Source: Endozoicomonas sp965199185
GTDB lineage: Bacteria > Pseudomonadota > Gammaproteobacteria > Pseudomonadales > Endozoicomonadaceae
Direction: 5' to 3'
Assembly: GCA_965199185.1 (NCBI GenBank)
Contig: CBDAQW010000040.1
Span: forward strand, 62,001 to 126,000
DNA length: 64,000 bases
The position numbers were made by a program, and so were the translations under genes. The notes below the pieces were generated by a model. That model saw only the letters and a program-made list of their open reading frames with translations. It was not told the DNA's origin and searched no databases. Shown here in pieces: positions 38,252-46,680 of this stretch (position 1 is its first letter; every line of letters begins with the position of its first letter).

Positions 38252-39403
38252 ATGGAACTTAAACAACCACTGACTGAACTGTTTGTCAGCACTTTTGGAG
38301 CAGAGCCTGAACTCTATTTTCAGGCTCCGGGTAGGGTGAATCTGATTGGTGAACACACCGATTACAACGACGGCTTTGTTCTGCCCTGCGCCATTGACTA
38401 TCAGGCGATGATCGCTGCTACACCTCGTGACGATAACAAGATTGTTGCTACTGCTCATTCCTACGATGGTCAGGTGTCAGAATTTGAACTGACCCTGCCT
38501 ATCGAAAGCAGCGAAGCCGCTTTCTGGAGCAATTATGTGCGCGGCGTCGCTACTGTTCTGCTGCAAAAAGGGTATGATCTCAAAGGAGCCAATATTGCCA
38601 TTATTGGTAATGTTCCACAGGGTGCGGGTTTGAGTTCTTCCGCCTGTCTAGAAGTAGTGACCGGACTGACATTGAGCCGTCTGGCAGGCCATGATATCAG
38701 CCTGAAAGAGCTGGCTCTGATTGGCCAACAGGCCGAGAATGAATTTGTTGGCTGCAACTGTGGCATTATGGATCAGATGGTATCTGCCTGTGGTGATGAA
38801 GGTCATGCTATGTTGCTGGATTGCCGTAGCCTCGACACTCGCCTGGTTTCTATCCCGACGAACAGCGCCATTGTTATCATCAACTCCAATGTAAAACGCG
38901 GTCTGGTAGACAGTGAATACAACACCCGTCGTCAGCAATGTGAAGCAGCAGCGGCACACTTTGGTGTTAAAGCCCTGCGTGATGTAACCATTGAACAGTT
39001 GGACGCCGCCAAAACCGATCTGGATGAAATGACCTGGCGTCGTGCACATCATGTTATTACTGATAATGACCGTACCGAGGCAGCGGCTGAGGCTCTCAGT
39101 ATTGGTGATCTGGTGCGTATGGGTGAACTGATGGCTGAATCCCATGCCTCCATGCGTGATGATTTTGAAATCACTGTGCCTGCCATTGATGCCATTGTTG
39201 ACATCGTTAAGAGCGTAATCGGTACAGACGGTGGTGTTCGTATGACCGGCGGTGGCTTCGGTGGCTGTGTTGTGGCTCTGATGCCTGAGTCTTATGTAGA
39301 AACGGTACAGAAGGCAGTAGCAGAACAGTACCCATCTTATTCTGATGGGCTGGAAGCGGACATTTATATCTGCAAAGCCTCTCAGGGAGCCAGTGTTCTT
39401 TAA
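38252..39403 (+). CDS. galK: Galactokinase
   Basis: A 383-residue GHMP kinase that phosphorylates galactose at C1. The galactose-binding GRVNLIGEHTDYNDGFVLP, the ATP loop VPQGAGLSSSACLEV and the C-terminal MTGGGFGGCVVAL are intact. The ATG at 38252, 4 nt after the galT stop, is preferred over an upstream frame inside galT. Confidence 0.96.
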   Translation: MELKQPLTELFVSTFGAEPELYFQAPGRVNLIGEHTDYNDGFVLPCAIDYQAMIAATPRDDNKIVATAHSYDGQVSEFELTLPIESSEAAFWSNYVRGVATVLLQKGYDLKGANIAIIGNVPQGAGLSSSACLEVVTGLTLSRLAGHDISLKELALIGQQAENEFVGCNCGIMDQMVSACGDEGHAMLLDCRSLDTRLVSIPTNSAIVIINSNVKRGLVDSEYNTRRQQCEAAAAHFGVKALRDVTIEQLDAAKTDLDEMTWRRAHHVITDNDRTEAAAEALSIGDLVRMGELMAESHASMRDDFEITVPAIDAIVDIVKSVIGTDGGVRMTGGGFGGCVVALMPESYVETVQKAVAEQYPSYSDGLEADIYICKASQGASVL

Positions 39404-39419
39404 ACAATAAAAAAACCAA

Positions 39420-39460
39420 AAAAAAGACTGAAGTGCATGTCTGTGCTTCAGTCTTTTTTG
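39420..39460 (+). terminator. Rho-independent terminator of galETK
   Basis: AAAGACTGAAG pairs with CTTCAGTCTTT around a short loop. It is followed by a T-run on the plus strand, 20 nt after galK. Confidence 0.88.
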
Positions 39461-39510
39461 CATGTCTGATTCATTATTAATTTCAATGGGTTTCACTGAG
39501 TCTGATACCT

Positions 39511-39744
39511 GTGAACAAAGGCTACATTGAGCCGATGTTCAAAGAAGATTGTGAAGCAGTTGCTATAGATCTGCAGACGCCATTGAAAAAACATGAAAGA
39601 TAACCGGCCAAAGAAGCTTGCCAAACTGATTATGCGGGTACGGCAAGAGCAGTCCGCAAGTTGCTGGCCTATAACGTAGGTGTATTCCTGAATATACAGG
39701 CTAGAAGGCCTGCTAGTCAGTTTGAGAATTCAATAACTGCTTGA
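39511..39744 (+). pseudogene. Degenerate transposase remnant
   Basis: A frame of about 77 codons with an internal TAA near 39601 reads KGYIEPMFKEDCEAVAIDL. A second frame reads MKDNRPKKLAKLIMRVRQEQ. The pattern recalls the C-terminal half of IS982- or IS4-type transposases. It occupies the position where truA is often found beside fimV. Family uncertain. Confidence 0.4.
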
Positions 39745-39861
39745 AAACGCTGTTTCGGGCACAACAGGTAGCGCATATTCACAACCACCTTTTACCCGGC
39801 CATGCAAATTTATTAACCTATAAGTTAAAATTCGGTCTTGCCGTATCGCAAGGTACTTATA

Positions 39862-39944
39862 ACCCGGTGTATGACTTTTAACTTCAATATGGCTATCCAT
39901 GCCCATGGATCGGCAACCAACAAGATAAAAGTCACACATGACGT
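39862..39944. repeat. MITE family R1, copy B (83 bp, internally deleted)
   Basis: It begins ACCCGGTGTATGACTTTTA and ends TAAAAGTCACACATGACGT. The 8-bp direct repeats TACTTATA flank it (39854-39861 and 39945-39952). The right duplication contains the fimV stop codon (39948-39950), so the insertion abuts the end of fimV. The middle found in copies A and C is missing. Confidence 0.85.
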
Positions 39945-39947
39945 TAC

Positions 39948-42269
39948 TTATAACAAGTTAATAAGACCTTGCGCCTCCGCTTTCTGTTCATCCGAACCCT
40001 GATCAACGACTTCCTGCAAAATATCTTTTGCACCATCTTGATCACCCATATCAATATAAGCTCGAGCCAGATCCAGCTTGGTGGCCACTTCATCATCCTC
40101 AGAAAGGAAGTCGAGATCATCATCATTGATAGCTGCTTCAAGGCTAGACCCACCTTCTTCTGAGAAGGCAGCCTGAGCATCTTGAGTGCTTGTCTCTATT
40201 TCATTTTCGTCAAGATCAAAGTCGTCCAGATCAGGCAGTTCTGTATCAATATCCAGGCTGTTATCTTCAGGCTGGCTTTCTTGCGGTTCATCTTCAAGGT
40301 CAAGATCAAACTCAAGATCACCCAGCCCCGCTGACTCATCAGAATCGGCTGAACTACTGTCACCTAAATCTTCATCGTCAAGATCAAGGTCAAGATCAAA
40401 ATCATCAAAGCTGTCGTCTGTCTGCTGAGCCGGCGCTACATCACCAAAAGAGCCTTCAGGGAAGCGAGCCTTAAATACATCCGCTTTACCCATGGCTTCA
40501 ATATCATTCAGCCCTTCAAGATCAGATAATGTCTGTTTAAAGCGATCAAGATCATTATTCTCTGCATGAACTTCCAACAACTTCAAACGCAAATCAGAAC
40601 GCTGTGGCTCATCATTGATTGCCTGAAGCAAAAGGTCTGCAGCCTGATTAAACCGCCCATAAGCAATATAGATGTCAGCTTCACTCAGTGCATCTTCTGT
40701 TTCCTGAGTAGTGTTTTGCCCTTCAATGTCGTCCGCTAAAAGTGATTCATCGATTTCCAATGAATCATCAAACTGCAGATTATCACCCGACACCTGTGTG
40801 CTATTGACATTGCTCACCGGGGCAGGATTCAAATCGAAAGATGCTTTATAGGCACCTTGATCAATACTCATCTCGAACTCTTCTTCATCCTGCTTGTTTT
40901 GTTGACGCTTGCGATAAAATACAAGACCACCCAACCCAGCAGGAATCAGGGCTAACAAAAGAATAATCAACGGATTGCTGAACAGAAAATGCATGATTCC
41001 CGGCTGAGATACGGGTTCAGGTGTATACACTGGTTGAGCAACCGGTTTTGCCAGCTCTGCAGATTTCCTCATCTCTGCCTGAAGCGCAGCCATCTGATCA
41101 TCTTTCAGCATGACCAAACGTTTCAGAGTAGCTATCTGTTCATCCAAATCCTTCAGTCGACTCGTCAGCTCAGTATTTTCACGGGTCAACTTGTCCAGGC
41201 GTTCTCTGGTCATCGCCAGTTCAGTTTGTAATGCTCTATTGGCTGCAGCATTGTCAGAACCACCAAGATCCTGGCCACGAGCCGCCTTATGAGTATTGGT
41301 ACCAACAATCGCCAGCTTTCCATCTTTATCGGGCGCAGTGCCTGTCTGACGGGCGCTGGTTCGACGTGTAGCATCTATCTGAGCAACCCGGCGACTGGCA
41401 TTCCACTCTTTATTCTGACGGGCAACACCGGAAACAGCATCACGCAATGACAACTCCTCAATATCCCGACGAGTAGGCACCCGCAGTATTTCACCCTGTT
41501 TCAGGCGATTGATATTGCCACCAAAAAATGCATCAGGGTTACTGCGTTGAATCGCCAGCATGGTTTGCTGAACACTGACATCGTTGCCAGGACGGACTCT
41601 TTGGGCAATTTCCCAGAGCGTGTCATTCTTCTTTACACGATAAGAATCTACATGGGTCGATCTGAATGTTTTTCTTTTCACCGTCTGATTGACCGGAACG
41701 TCAGGTCTAAGCTTACGAACCGGCAAGGGTTTTGACTGTGAAGGACTGGCAGGGGGTTTGACTTGAGGGGCAGGGAGATACCCTTGTCCGGCAGGCACTT
41801 CTCTTTCTAAAGAAGGTGCTCCATAGGAGGGTGTTGCCGGCGGCTGTACCGGAGCAGCAGGCTGTTTAGTGAATGAGGGCGGGTCCAGCAGGATAGTGTA
41901 CTCCCTCAGCAAACGACCGGTGGGCCAGTGCACTTCCATCAAAAAATTCAGATAAGGCTCGCGCATTGGCTGGCTGGAGGTAATACGGACGACCCGCTTA
42001 CCCGATTCATCCATGACGGTTTTAAAGGTCAGTCCGGTGAGGCTAAACGGGCGCTCTATACCTGCCCGCGCAAAGTCTGATCGACTGGCCAGGTTAGGGA
42101 GTATTTCAGTTCTGGTGAGATCATCAACTTGCAGCAGCTCAATCTCGGCCACCAAAGGCTGGTTAAGTGAAGAGTAAAGACTGACCTCTCCAAGACCCAG
42201 AGCAGAGACATTAGCAGAACCAAGAGCTCCCGCCAGCACCGCCATCACTACAAGTTTTTGCAGTCTCAT
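39948..42269 (-). CDS. fimV: FimV/HubP-like polar peptidoglycan-binding protein
   Basis: A 773-residue inner-membrane protein. It has a signal peptide (KLVVMAVLAGALGSANVSAL), a conserved N-terminal domain (LGEVSLYSSLNQPLVAEIEL), a LysM motif (VKKNDTLWEIAQRVRPG), a coiled coil of TRERLDKLTRENTELTSRLK type, and one membrane helix (NPLIILLLALIPAGLGGLVF). A very acidic cytoplasmic tail ends in the FimV C-terminal helix region (ATKLDLARAYIDMGDQDGAK). The family organises type IV pilus and polar functions. The ATG at 42269 follows AAGGA. A MITE lies directly at its stop. Confidence 0.92.
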   Translation of the reverse strand: MRLQKLVVMAVLAGALGSANVSALGLGEVSLYSSLNQPLVAEIELLQVDDLTRTEILPNLASRSDFARAGIERPFSLTGLTFKTVMDESGKRVVRITSSQPMREPYLNFLMEVHWPTGRLLREYTILLDPPSFTKQPAAPVQPPATPSYGAPSLEREVPAGQGYLPAPQVKPPASPSQSKPLPVRKLRPDVPVNQTVKRKTFRSTHVDSYRVKKNDTLWEIAQRVRPGNDVSVQQTMLAIQRSNPDAFFGGNINRLKQGEILRVPTRRDIEELSLRDAVSGVARQNKEWNASRRVAQIDATRRTSARQTGTAPDKDGKLAIVGTNTHKAARGQDLGGSDNAAANRALQTELAMTRERLDKLTRENTELTSRLKDLDEQIATLKRLVMLKDDQMAALQAEMRKSAELAKPVAQPVYTPEPVSQPGIMHFLFSNPLIILLLALIPAGLGGLVFYRKRQQNKQDEEEFEMSIDQGAYKASFDLNPAPVSNVNSTQVSGDNLQFDDSLEIDESLLADDIEGQNTTQETEDALSEADIYIAYGRFNQAADLLLQAINDEPQRSDLRLKLLEVHAENNDLDRFKQTLSDLEGLNDIEAMGKADVFKARFPEGSFGDVAPAQQTDDSFDDFDLDLDLDDEDLGDSSSADSDESAGLGDLEFDLDLEDEPQESQPEDNSLDIDTELPDLDDFDLDENEIETSTQDAQAAFSEEGGSSLEAAINDDDLDFLSEDDEVATKLDLARAYIDMGDQDGAKDILQEVVDQGSDEQKAEAQGLINLL

Positions 42270-42520
42270 TGTGAATCCTTGTTTCATGCATATACTGATT
42301 GCTGTTCCCCCCTGTTCTCAACGAATTGCCCCGCTCGCTGGCGGATCAAAACACATTTGCAGCAACAACCAGACATGCTTTCTATTCCATGACGGGCGCT
42401 GGTACTCGAAAGTGACAAAACCCGAAAGTTACAAAAATTGTCAGGAAGGATGAAAGAGCACAGCCATTGTTCATTATTTAACCCAAAAGTCTGCACTCTT
42501 CTATACATAACGCTAAGTTA

Positions 42521-43522
42521 TCATTTTGCCAAGTCTTTTATCAATAACTCAGCAACATCAACTACTTCGACAGCACCACGTTTTACACCATCTGCCACCA
42601 GCCAGAAACTCAGATCTGTACCATAAACGGAGGTCTGACGAAGTCGTCCTATCCGAATTTCATCACTCCCCGCAGCTTCTTCTGCCGTCGGGTATGAACC
42701 ACTGGCAGATAACTCATGCGCAGGCATTTCGGACAGCAGATCCGCAACTTCCTGAATATTCATCGGCTGCTCACTGTCTAAATCCACTACCAAACTATCA
42801 CCAAAGAAAACCGGTGCTTTGACGCAGGTCACCCGAACGTCAATTTCATGATTTAGCATGCTGCTTAGTTCAGCACGCAGGTGATTCTCTGACTCTGACT
42901 CACCCTGCTCATCTATAGTGCCAACCTGCGGTAATAGGTTGTACGCCACCCGATGAGGATACGTTTTTGTCTCCACCGGTTTACCATTAAGCAGCTGAAC
43001 GGTTTGAGTCCGAAGGGCATCGACACCGTCGTTACCCGCATGGGATACTGACAGGCACACCGTCAGATTAAGGCGAGTCAAACCAAAGCGGTTATGGAGT
43101 TGCTGTAATACTGGTAGTAATAAGATCGCCGGACCAGATGGCACCACTGCATAGCGGTTCAACTTTGCTTCTTCGAGCAAGTAATCATTCATTCCCACCA
43201 ACACAGGCATACTGTGCCCCTGAGCCGCAGCTCCGGCAGACGCATCAATGACCATACAACCGGCATCAACAGCCTGTGCCATCATATCAGGGTCACGGGA
43301 AGTACCCGCCGGAATAAACAAAATGTCGATATCGACAAAATCGACACTGTTGCTTTTTATCAGTTCCAGCTCTTCACCAAGATATTCAACTGTGACCGAA
43401 TCATCTGAGCCAAGCGGGTAGAGTTTGATGGCAGGAAACTGTCGTTCTTCCAGCAGGCGAATCAGCGTATCGCCGGCAAGACTGCCCGCATCGCTTACGG
43501 CAATGTCATAAGTACGTGTCAT
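42521..43522 (-). CDS. usg: Usg-1-like homologue of aspartate-semialdehyde dehydrogenase
   Basis: A 333-residue paralogue of Asd (N-terminal YDIAVSDAGSLAGDTLIRLL). Where Asd carries the catalytic Cys in GGNCTVSLM, this protein reads VPSGPAILLLPVLQQL, with no Cys, so it is probably not a dehydrogenase. Usg proteins between asd and fimV are of unknown function. The start is uncertain: ATG 43522 or an upstream GTG at 43540. Confidence 0.85.
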   Translation of the reverse strand: MTRTYDIAVSDAGSLAGDTLIRLLEERQFPAIKLYPLGSDDSVTVEYLGEELELIKSNSVDFVDIDILFIPAGTSRDPDMMAQAVDAGCMVIDASAGAAAQGHSMPVLVGMNDYLLEEAKLNRYAVVPSGPAILLLPVLQQLHNRFGLTRLNLTVCLSVSHAGNDGVDALRTQTVQLLNGKPVETKTYPHRVAYNLLPQVGTIDEQGESESENHLRAELSSMLNHEIDVRVTCVKAPVFFGDSLVVDLDSEQPMNIQEVADLLSEMPAHELSASGSYPTAEEAAGSDEIRIGRLRQTSVYGTDLSFWLVADGVKRGAVEVVDVAELLIKDLAK

Positions 43523-43691
43523 AGGATTGGTTGCAACCACTAGCTATTAAATTGCGGAGTACTTTAAACAGCGTTGGGTCAACAGGCAAGCGGCTGATAA
43601 GGTTTGAAGAATAGAGGTGCCATTGTAGCTTGGCATGCCCGAAGAACATGCCAACAATGCGCTCAGAGAGCGCAAAAAGGATAATATTTTC

Positions 43692-43761
43692 TCCGCATTT
43701 CATGCTGATTGTCGGCTCTTATGCCCTGTGGGTACCTGCCTTCGGCGGAAACCGGCCTACA
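43692..43761. repeat. Interspersed intergenic repeat R3, copy 2
   Basis: The inverse counterpart of 2970-3042, containing ATGCTGATTGTCGGCTCTTA and ending GGAAACCGGCCTACA. It lies between asd and usg, 5 nt beyond the asd stop, and may affect 3' ends. Confidence 0.65.
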
Positions 43762-43766
43762 AACCA

Positions 43767-44873
43767 TCAGACAAGAATGCGTAGCATCCGGCGCAAAGGT
43801 TCTGCAGCACCCCAGAGCAGTTGGTCACCCACCGTAAAGGCTGACAGATATTCCGGCCCCATATTCAGCTTACGGATACGACCCACAGGAATACCTAAGC
43901 CACCAGTAACCGCCGCTGGTGTCAGCTGTTGCATACTGGCTTCACGGTCATTCGGAATCAGTGAAACCCAGTCATTGGCTTCTGATACCAGACTTTCAAT
44001 ATCATTCATGGGAATGTCTTTGCGCAATTTGATGGTCAGCGCCTGACTATGGCAACGCATCGTTCCGACGCGGACACACACGCCATCCACCGGCACAGGA
44101 GCCTCCTGACGTCCGAGAATTTTATTGGTCTCAGCCTGAGCCTTCCACTCTTCACGGCTTTGACCGTTGTCCATCTGCTTATCGATGTAAGGAATCAGGC
44201 TACCTGCCAGTGGCACACCAAACTCATTAGTGGGCAGATCTGAACTCTTTAGCAAACTGGACGTTTTACGATCGATATCCAGAATAGCACTGGCTGGGTC
44301 TGCCAGTTCAGCAGCCACATTATGATGAATAGCACCCATCTGGCTAATCAGTTCACGCATATTACGGGCACCGGCACCACTGGCAGCCTGATAGGTCATG
44401 GCACTGACCCATTCCACAGCATCTTCACGGAACAGACCGCCAATGGCCATCAGCATTAGAGATACGGTGCAGTTACCGCCGATAAAGTTTTTCACACCAT
44501 TATTGAGAGCTTGATCGATGACACCCCGGTTAACCGGATCCAGCACGACCACAGCACTGTCATCCATGCGCAGTGAAGACGCTGCATCGATCCAGTATCC
44601 CTCCCAACCGGCATCTCGTAATGGTTGAAAGACTTTCGACGTATAATCTCCCCCCTGGCAGGAGATAATAACATCCATGGATTTCAGAGCCTCAATGGAG
44701 TGAGCATCCTGCAATTCGGTGACAGGTTTACCAACATTCGGGCCGGCCTGACCCAATTGCGATGTGGTAAAGAAGACTGGCTCAATCTCGGCGAAATCAT
44801 TTTTTTCGCGCATACGATCCATCAGCACGGAACCTACCATGCCTCGCCATCCTACAAAACCCACTCTTTTCAT
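43767..44873 (-). CDS. asd: Aspartate-semialdehyde dehydrogenase
   Basis: A 368-residue enzyme reducing aspartyl phosphate to aspartate semialdehyde with NADPH, the branch point to Lys, Met, Thr and diaminopimelate. The N-terminal VGFVGWRGMVGSVLMDRM, the catalytic-Cys segment FIGGNCTVSLMLMAIGGLF and the following YQAASGAGARNMREL match the Gram-negative form. The start lies 30 nt after leuB. Confidence 0.96.
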   Translation of the reverse strand: MKRVGFVGWRGMVGSVLMDRMREKNDFAEIEPVFFTTSQLGQAGPNVGKPVTELQDAHSIEALKSMDVIISCQGGDYTSKVFQPLRDAGWEGYWIDAASSLRMDDSAVVVLDPVNRGVIDQALNNGVKNFIGGNCTVSLMLMAIGGLFREDAVEWVSAMTYQAASGAGARNMRELISQMGAIHHNVAAELADPASAILDIDRKTSSLLKSSDLPTNEFGVPLAGSLIPYIDKQMDNGQSREEWKAQAETNKILGRQEAPVPVDGVCVRVGTMRCHSQALTIKLRKDIPMNDIESLVSEANDWVSLIPNDREASMQQLTPAAVTGGLGIPVGRIRKLNMGPEYLSAFTVGDQLLWGAAEPLRRMLRILV

Positions 44874-44903
44874 CTGAACACCCCTGATACTGATTTCTGA
44901 TTA

Positions 44904-45983
44904 TCAACTATTTAACATTTGCACTACGGCATCACCCATTTCGGAGGTGCCAACAATCTTACAACCTTCTGACGCAATATCTCCGGTCCGCAGTCCCTGA
45001 TCGAGCACATCACTCACCGCCTGTTCAATGGCTTCTGCCGCAGCAACTTCGCCGAGAGAGTAACGCAGCAACATCGCCAGAGAGAGAATTTGAGCCAGTG
45101 GATTCGCTTTGTTTTGTCCGGCAATATCCGGCGCTGAACCGTGCACCGGCTCATACATCCCCTGATTCTGTTCATTCAGCGATGCAGAAGGCAGCATACC
45201 GATGGAACCGGTCAACATGGCAGCACAGTCGCTGAGAATGTCACCAAACATGTTACCTGTCACCATTACATCAAACTGCTTTGGTGCACGTACCAACTGC
45301 ATAGCCGCATTATCGACATACATGTGGCTGAGCTCGACATCCTGATACTGCTTTGCTTCTTCTGTCACCTGTTCACGCCAGAGAGCGGTCACTTCCAGCA
45401 CGTTGGACTTATCCACAGAGCAAAGACGACCACCTCGCTTCTGTGCAGCTTCAAAGGCTACTTTAGCGATACGTTTAATTTCGGACTCGCGGTAAACGTA
45501 GGTATTGAACCCTTCCCGCTCTCCATCTTCCAAAGTCCGGACGCCACGAGGCTCACCAAAATAGATGCCGCCGGTTAATTCACGGACAATCAGAATATCC
45601 AGCCCCGCCACCAGCTCAGGTTTCAGGCTGGAAGCACTGGCTAACTGCGGAAACAAAATAGCCGGACGAAGGTTAGCAAATAAATCCATACCGGCACGCA
45701 ATTTCAGCAAACCTTTTTCAGGCCGCTGTTCCATTGGTCGATCATCCCATTTAGGACCACCGACTGCACCGAATAAAACGGCATCGGATTTTTTCGCTTG
45801 CTCCAATGTGCTTTCACTTAAAGGCACACCTTCTTCATCAATCGCTGCGCCACCGACAAGACCATGAGAGACTTCAATGTCTAAATTGAAACGCTGCTTC
45901 ACGACATCTAATACTTTCAGCGCTTCTGCCACAATTTCGGGGCCGATACCATCTCCGGGGAGACATAAAATGTTTTTGCTCAT
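44904..45983 (-). CDS. leuB: 3-isopropylmalate dehydrogenase
   Basis: A 359-residue NAD-dependent decarboxylating dehydrogenase of leucine synthesis. CLPGDGIGPEIVAEALKVL, the substrate arginines around RPAILFPQL and VRELTGGIYFGEPRG, and the metal/NAD region GSAPDIAGQNKANP are intact. It lies downstream of leuD in a leuCDB-asd cluster. Confidence 0.97.
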   Translation of the reverse strand: MSKNILCLPGDGIGPEIVAEALKVLDVVKQRFNLDIEVSHGLVGGAAIDEEGVPLSESTLEQAKKSDAVLFGAVGGPKWDDRPMEQRPEKGLLKLRAGMDLFANLRPAILFPQLASASSLKPELVAGLDILIVRELTGGIYFGEPRGVRTLEDGEREGFNTYVYRESEIKRIAKVAFEAAQKRGGRLCSVDKSNVLEVTALWREQVTEEAKQYQDVELSHMYVDNAAMQLVRAPKQFDVMVTGNMFGDILSDCAAMLTGSIGMLPSASLNEQNQGMYEPVHGSAPDIAGQNKANPLAQILSLAMLLRYSLGEVAAAEAIEQAVSDVLDQGLRTGDIASEGCKIVGTSEMGDAVVQMLNS

Positions 45984-46036
45984 CGTTGTTCCTTCTATAA
46001 CCTGATGCTGAGAATGCTATTAATCTGCGACCTACG

Positions 46037-46678
46037 TTATTTCGCAAATAACCAGGGACTGTTTTGCTGGTGCTTCCCTTCAAAAGTGCGAATATGTTCC
46101 GCATCTTCTAACGTCAGACCAATGTCGTCCAACCCGTTAAGCAGGCAATGGCGGCGAAAAGCATCGACGGTAAACGACCACTCACTACCATCAGGCTTAA
46201 TGACTTTTTCCCGCTCAAGGTCAATCTTCATCTGATAGCCTTCATTGGCTTCAATGGCAACAAACAGTTCTTCCACCTGTTCTTCCGACAGAGTAATAGG
46301 CAGAATCCCATTCTTGAAACAGTTGTTATAGAAAATATCCGCAAAACTCGGTGCAATCACACAACGAAAACCATAGTCGTCTAAAGCCCAGGGGGCATGT
46401 TCACGACTGGAACCACAGCCAAAATTTCTACGAGCCACCAGAACCGAAGCGTCCTGATAACGAGGCTGGTTTAATACAAACTCCGGGTTCAGTGGCCGCT
46501 GAGAACAGTCCTGCCCCGGATACCCCTCATCCTGATAGCGCAGCTCATCAAACAGATTCACACCAAAGCCAGTCCGCTTGATGGATTTCAGAAACTGTTT
46601 CGGGATAATCATGTCGGTATCAACATTGGCACGATCTAATGGTGCTACTATGCCTTGATGTACAGTAAATGCCTGCAT
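46037..46678 (-). CDS. leuD: 3-isopropylmalate dehydratase small subunit
   Basis: A 213-residue swivel-domain subunit that pairs with LeuC. It has VAPLDRANVDTDMIIPKQFL and FGCGSSREHAPWAL. It starts 2 nt after leuC, so expression is coupled. Confidence 0.97.
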   Translation of the reverse strand: MQAFTVHQGIVAPLDRANVDTDMIIPKQFLKSIKRTGFGVNLFDELRYQDEGYPGQDCSQRPLNPEFVLNQPRYQDASVLVARRNFGCGSSREHAPWALDDYGFRCVIAPSFADIFYNNCFKNGILPITLSEEQVEELFVAIEANEGYQMKIDLEREKVIKPDGSEWSFTVDAFRRHCLLNGLDDIGLTLEDAEHIRTFEGKHQQNSPWLFAK

Positions 46679-46680
46679 GA

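Noticed and set aside
38648..39496. 282-codon minus-strand frame over galK
   Set aside because: Antisense shadow of galK; rich in His/Thr/Asn with no domain pattern.
40186..40474. Ser/Arg-rich plus-strand frames (RSRSRSKSS-like)
   Set aside because: They are the reverse complement of the acidic FimV tail, an artefact of Asp/Leu codons.
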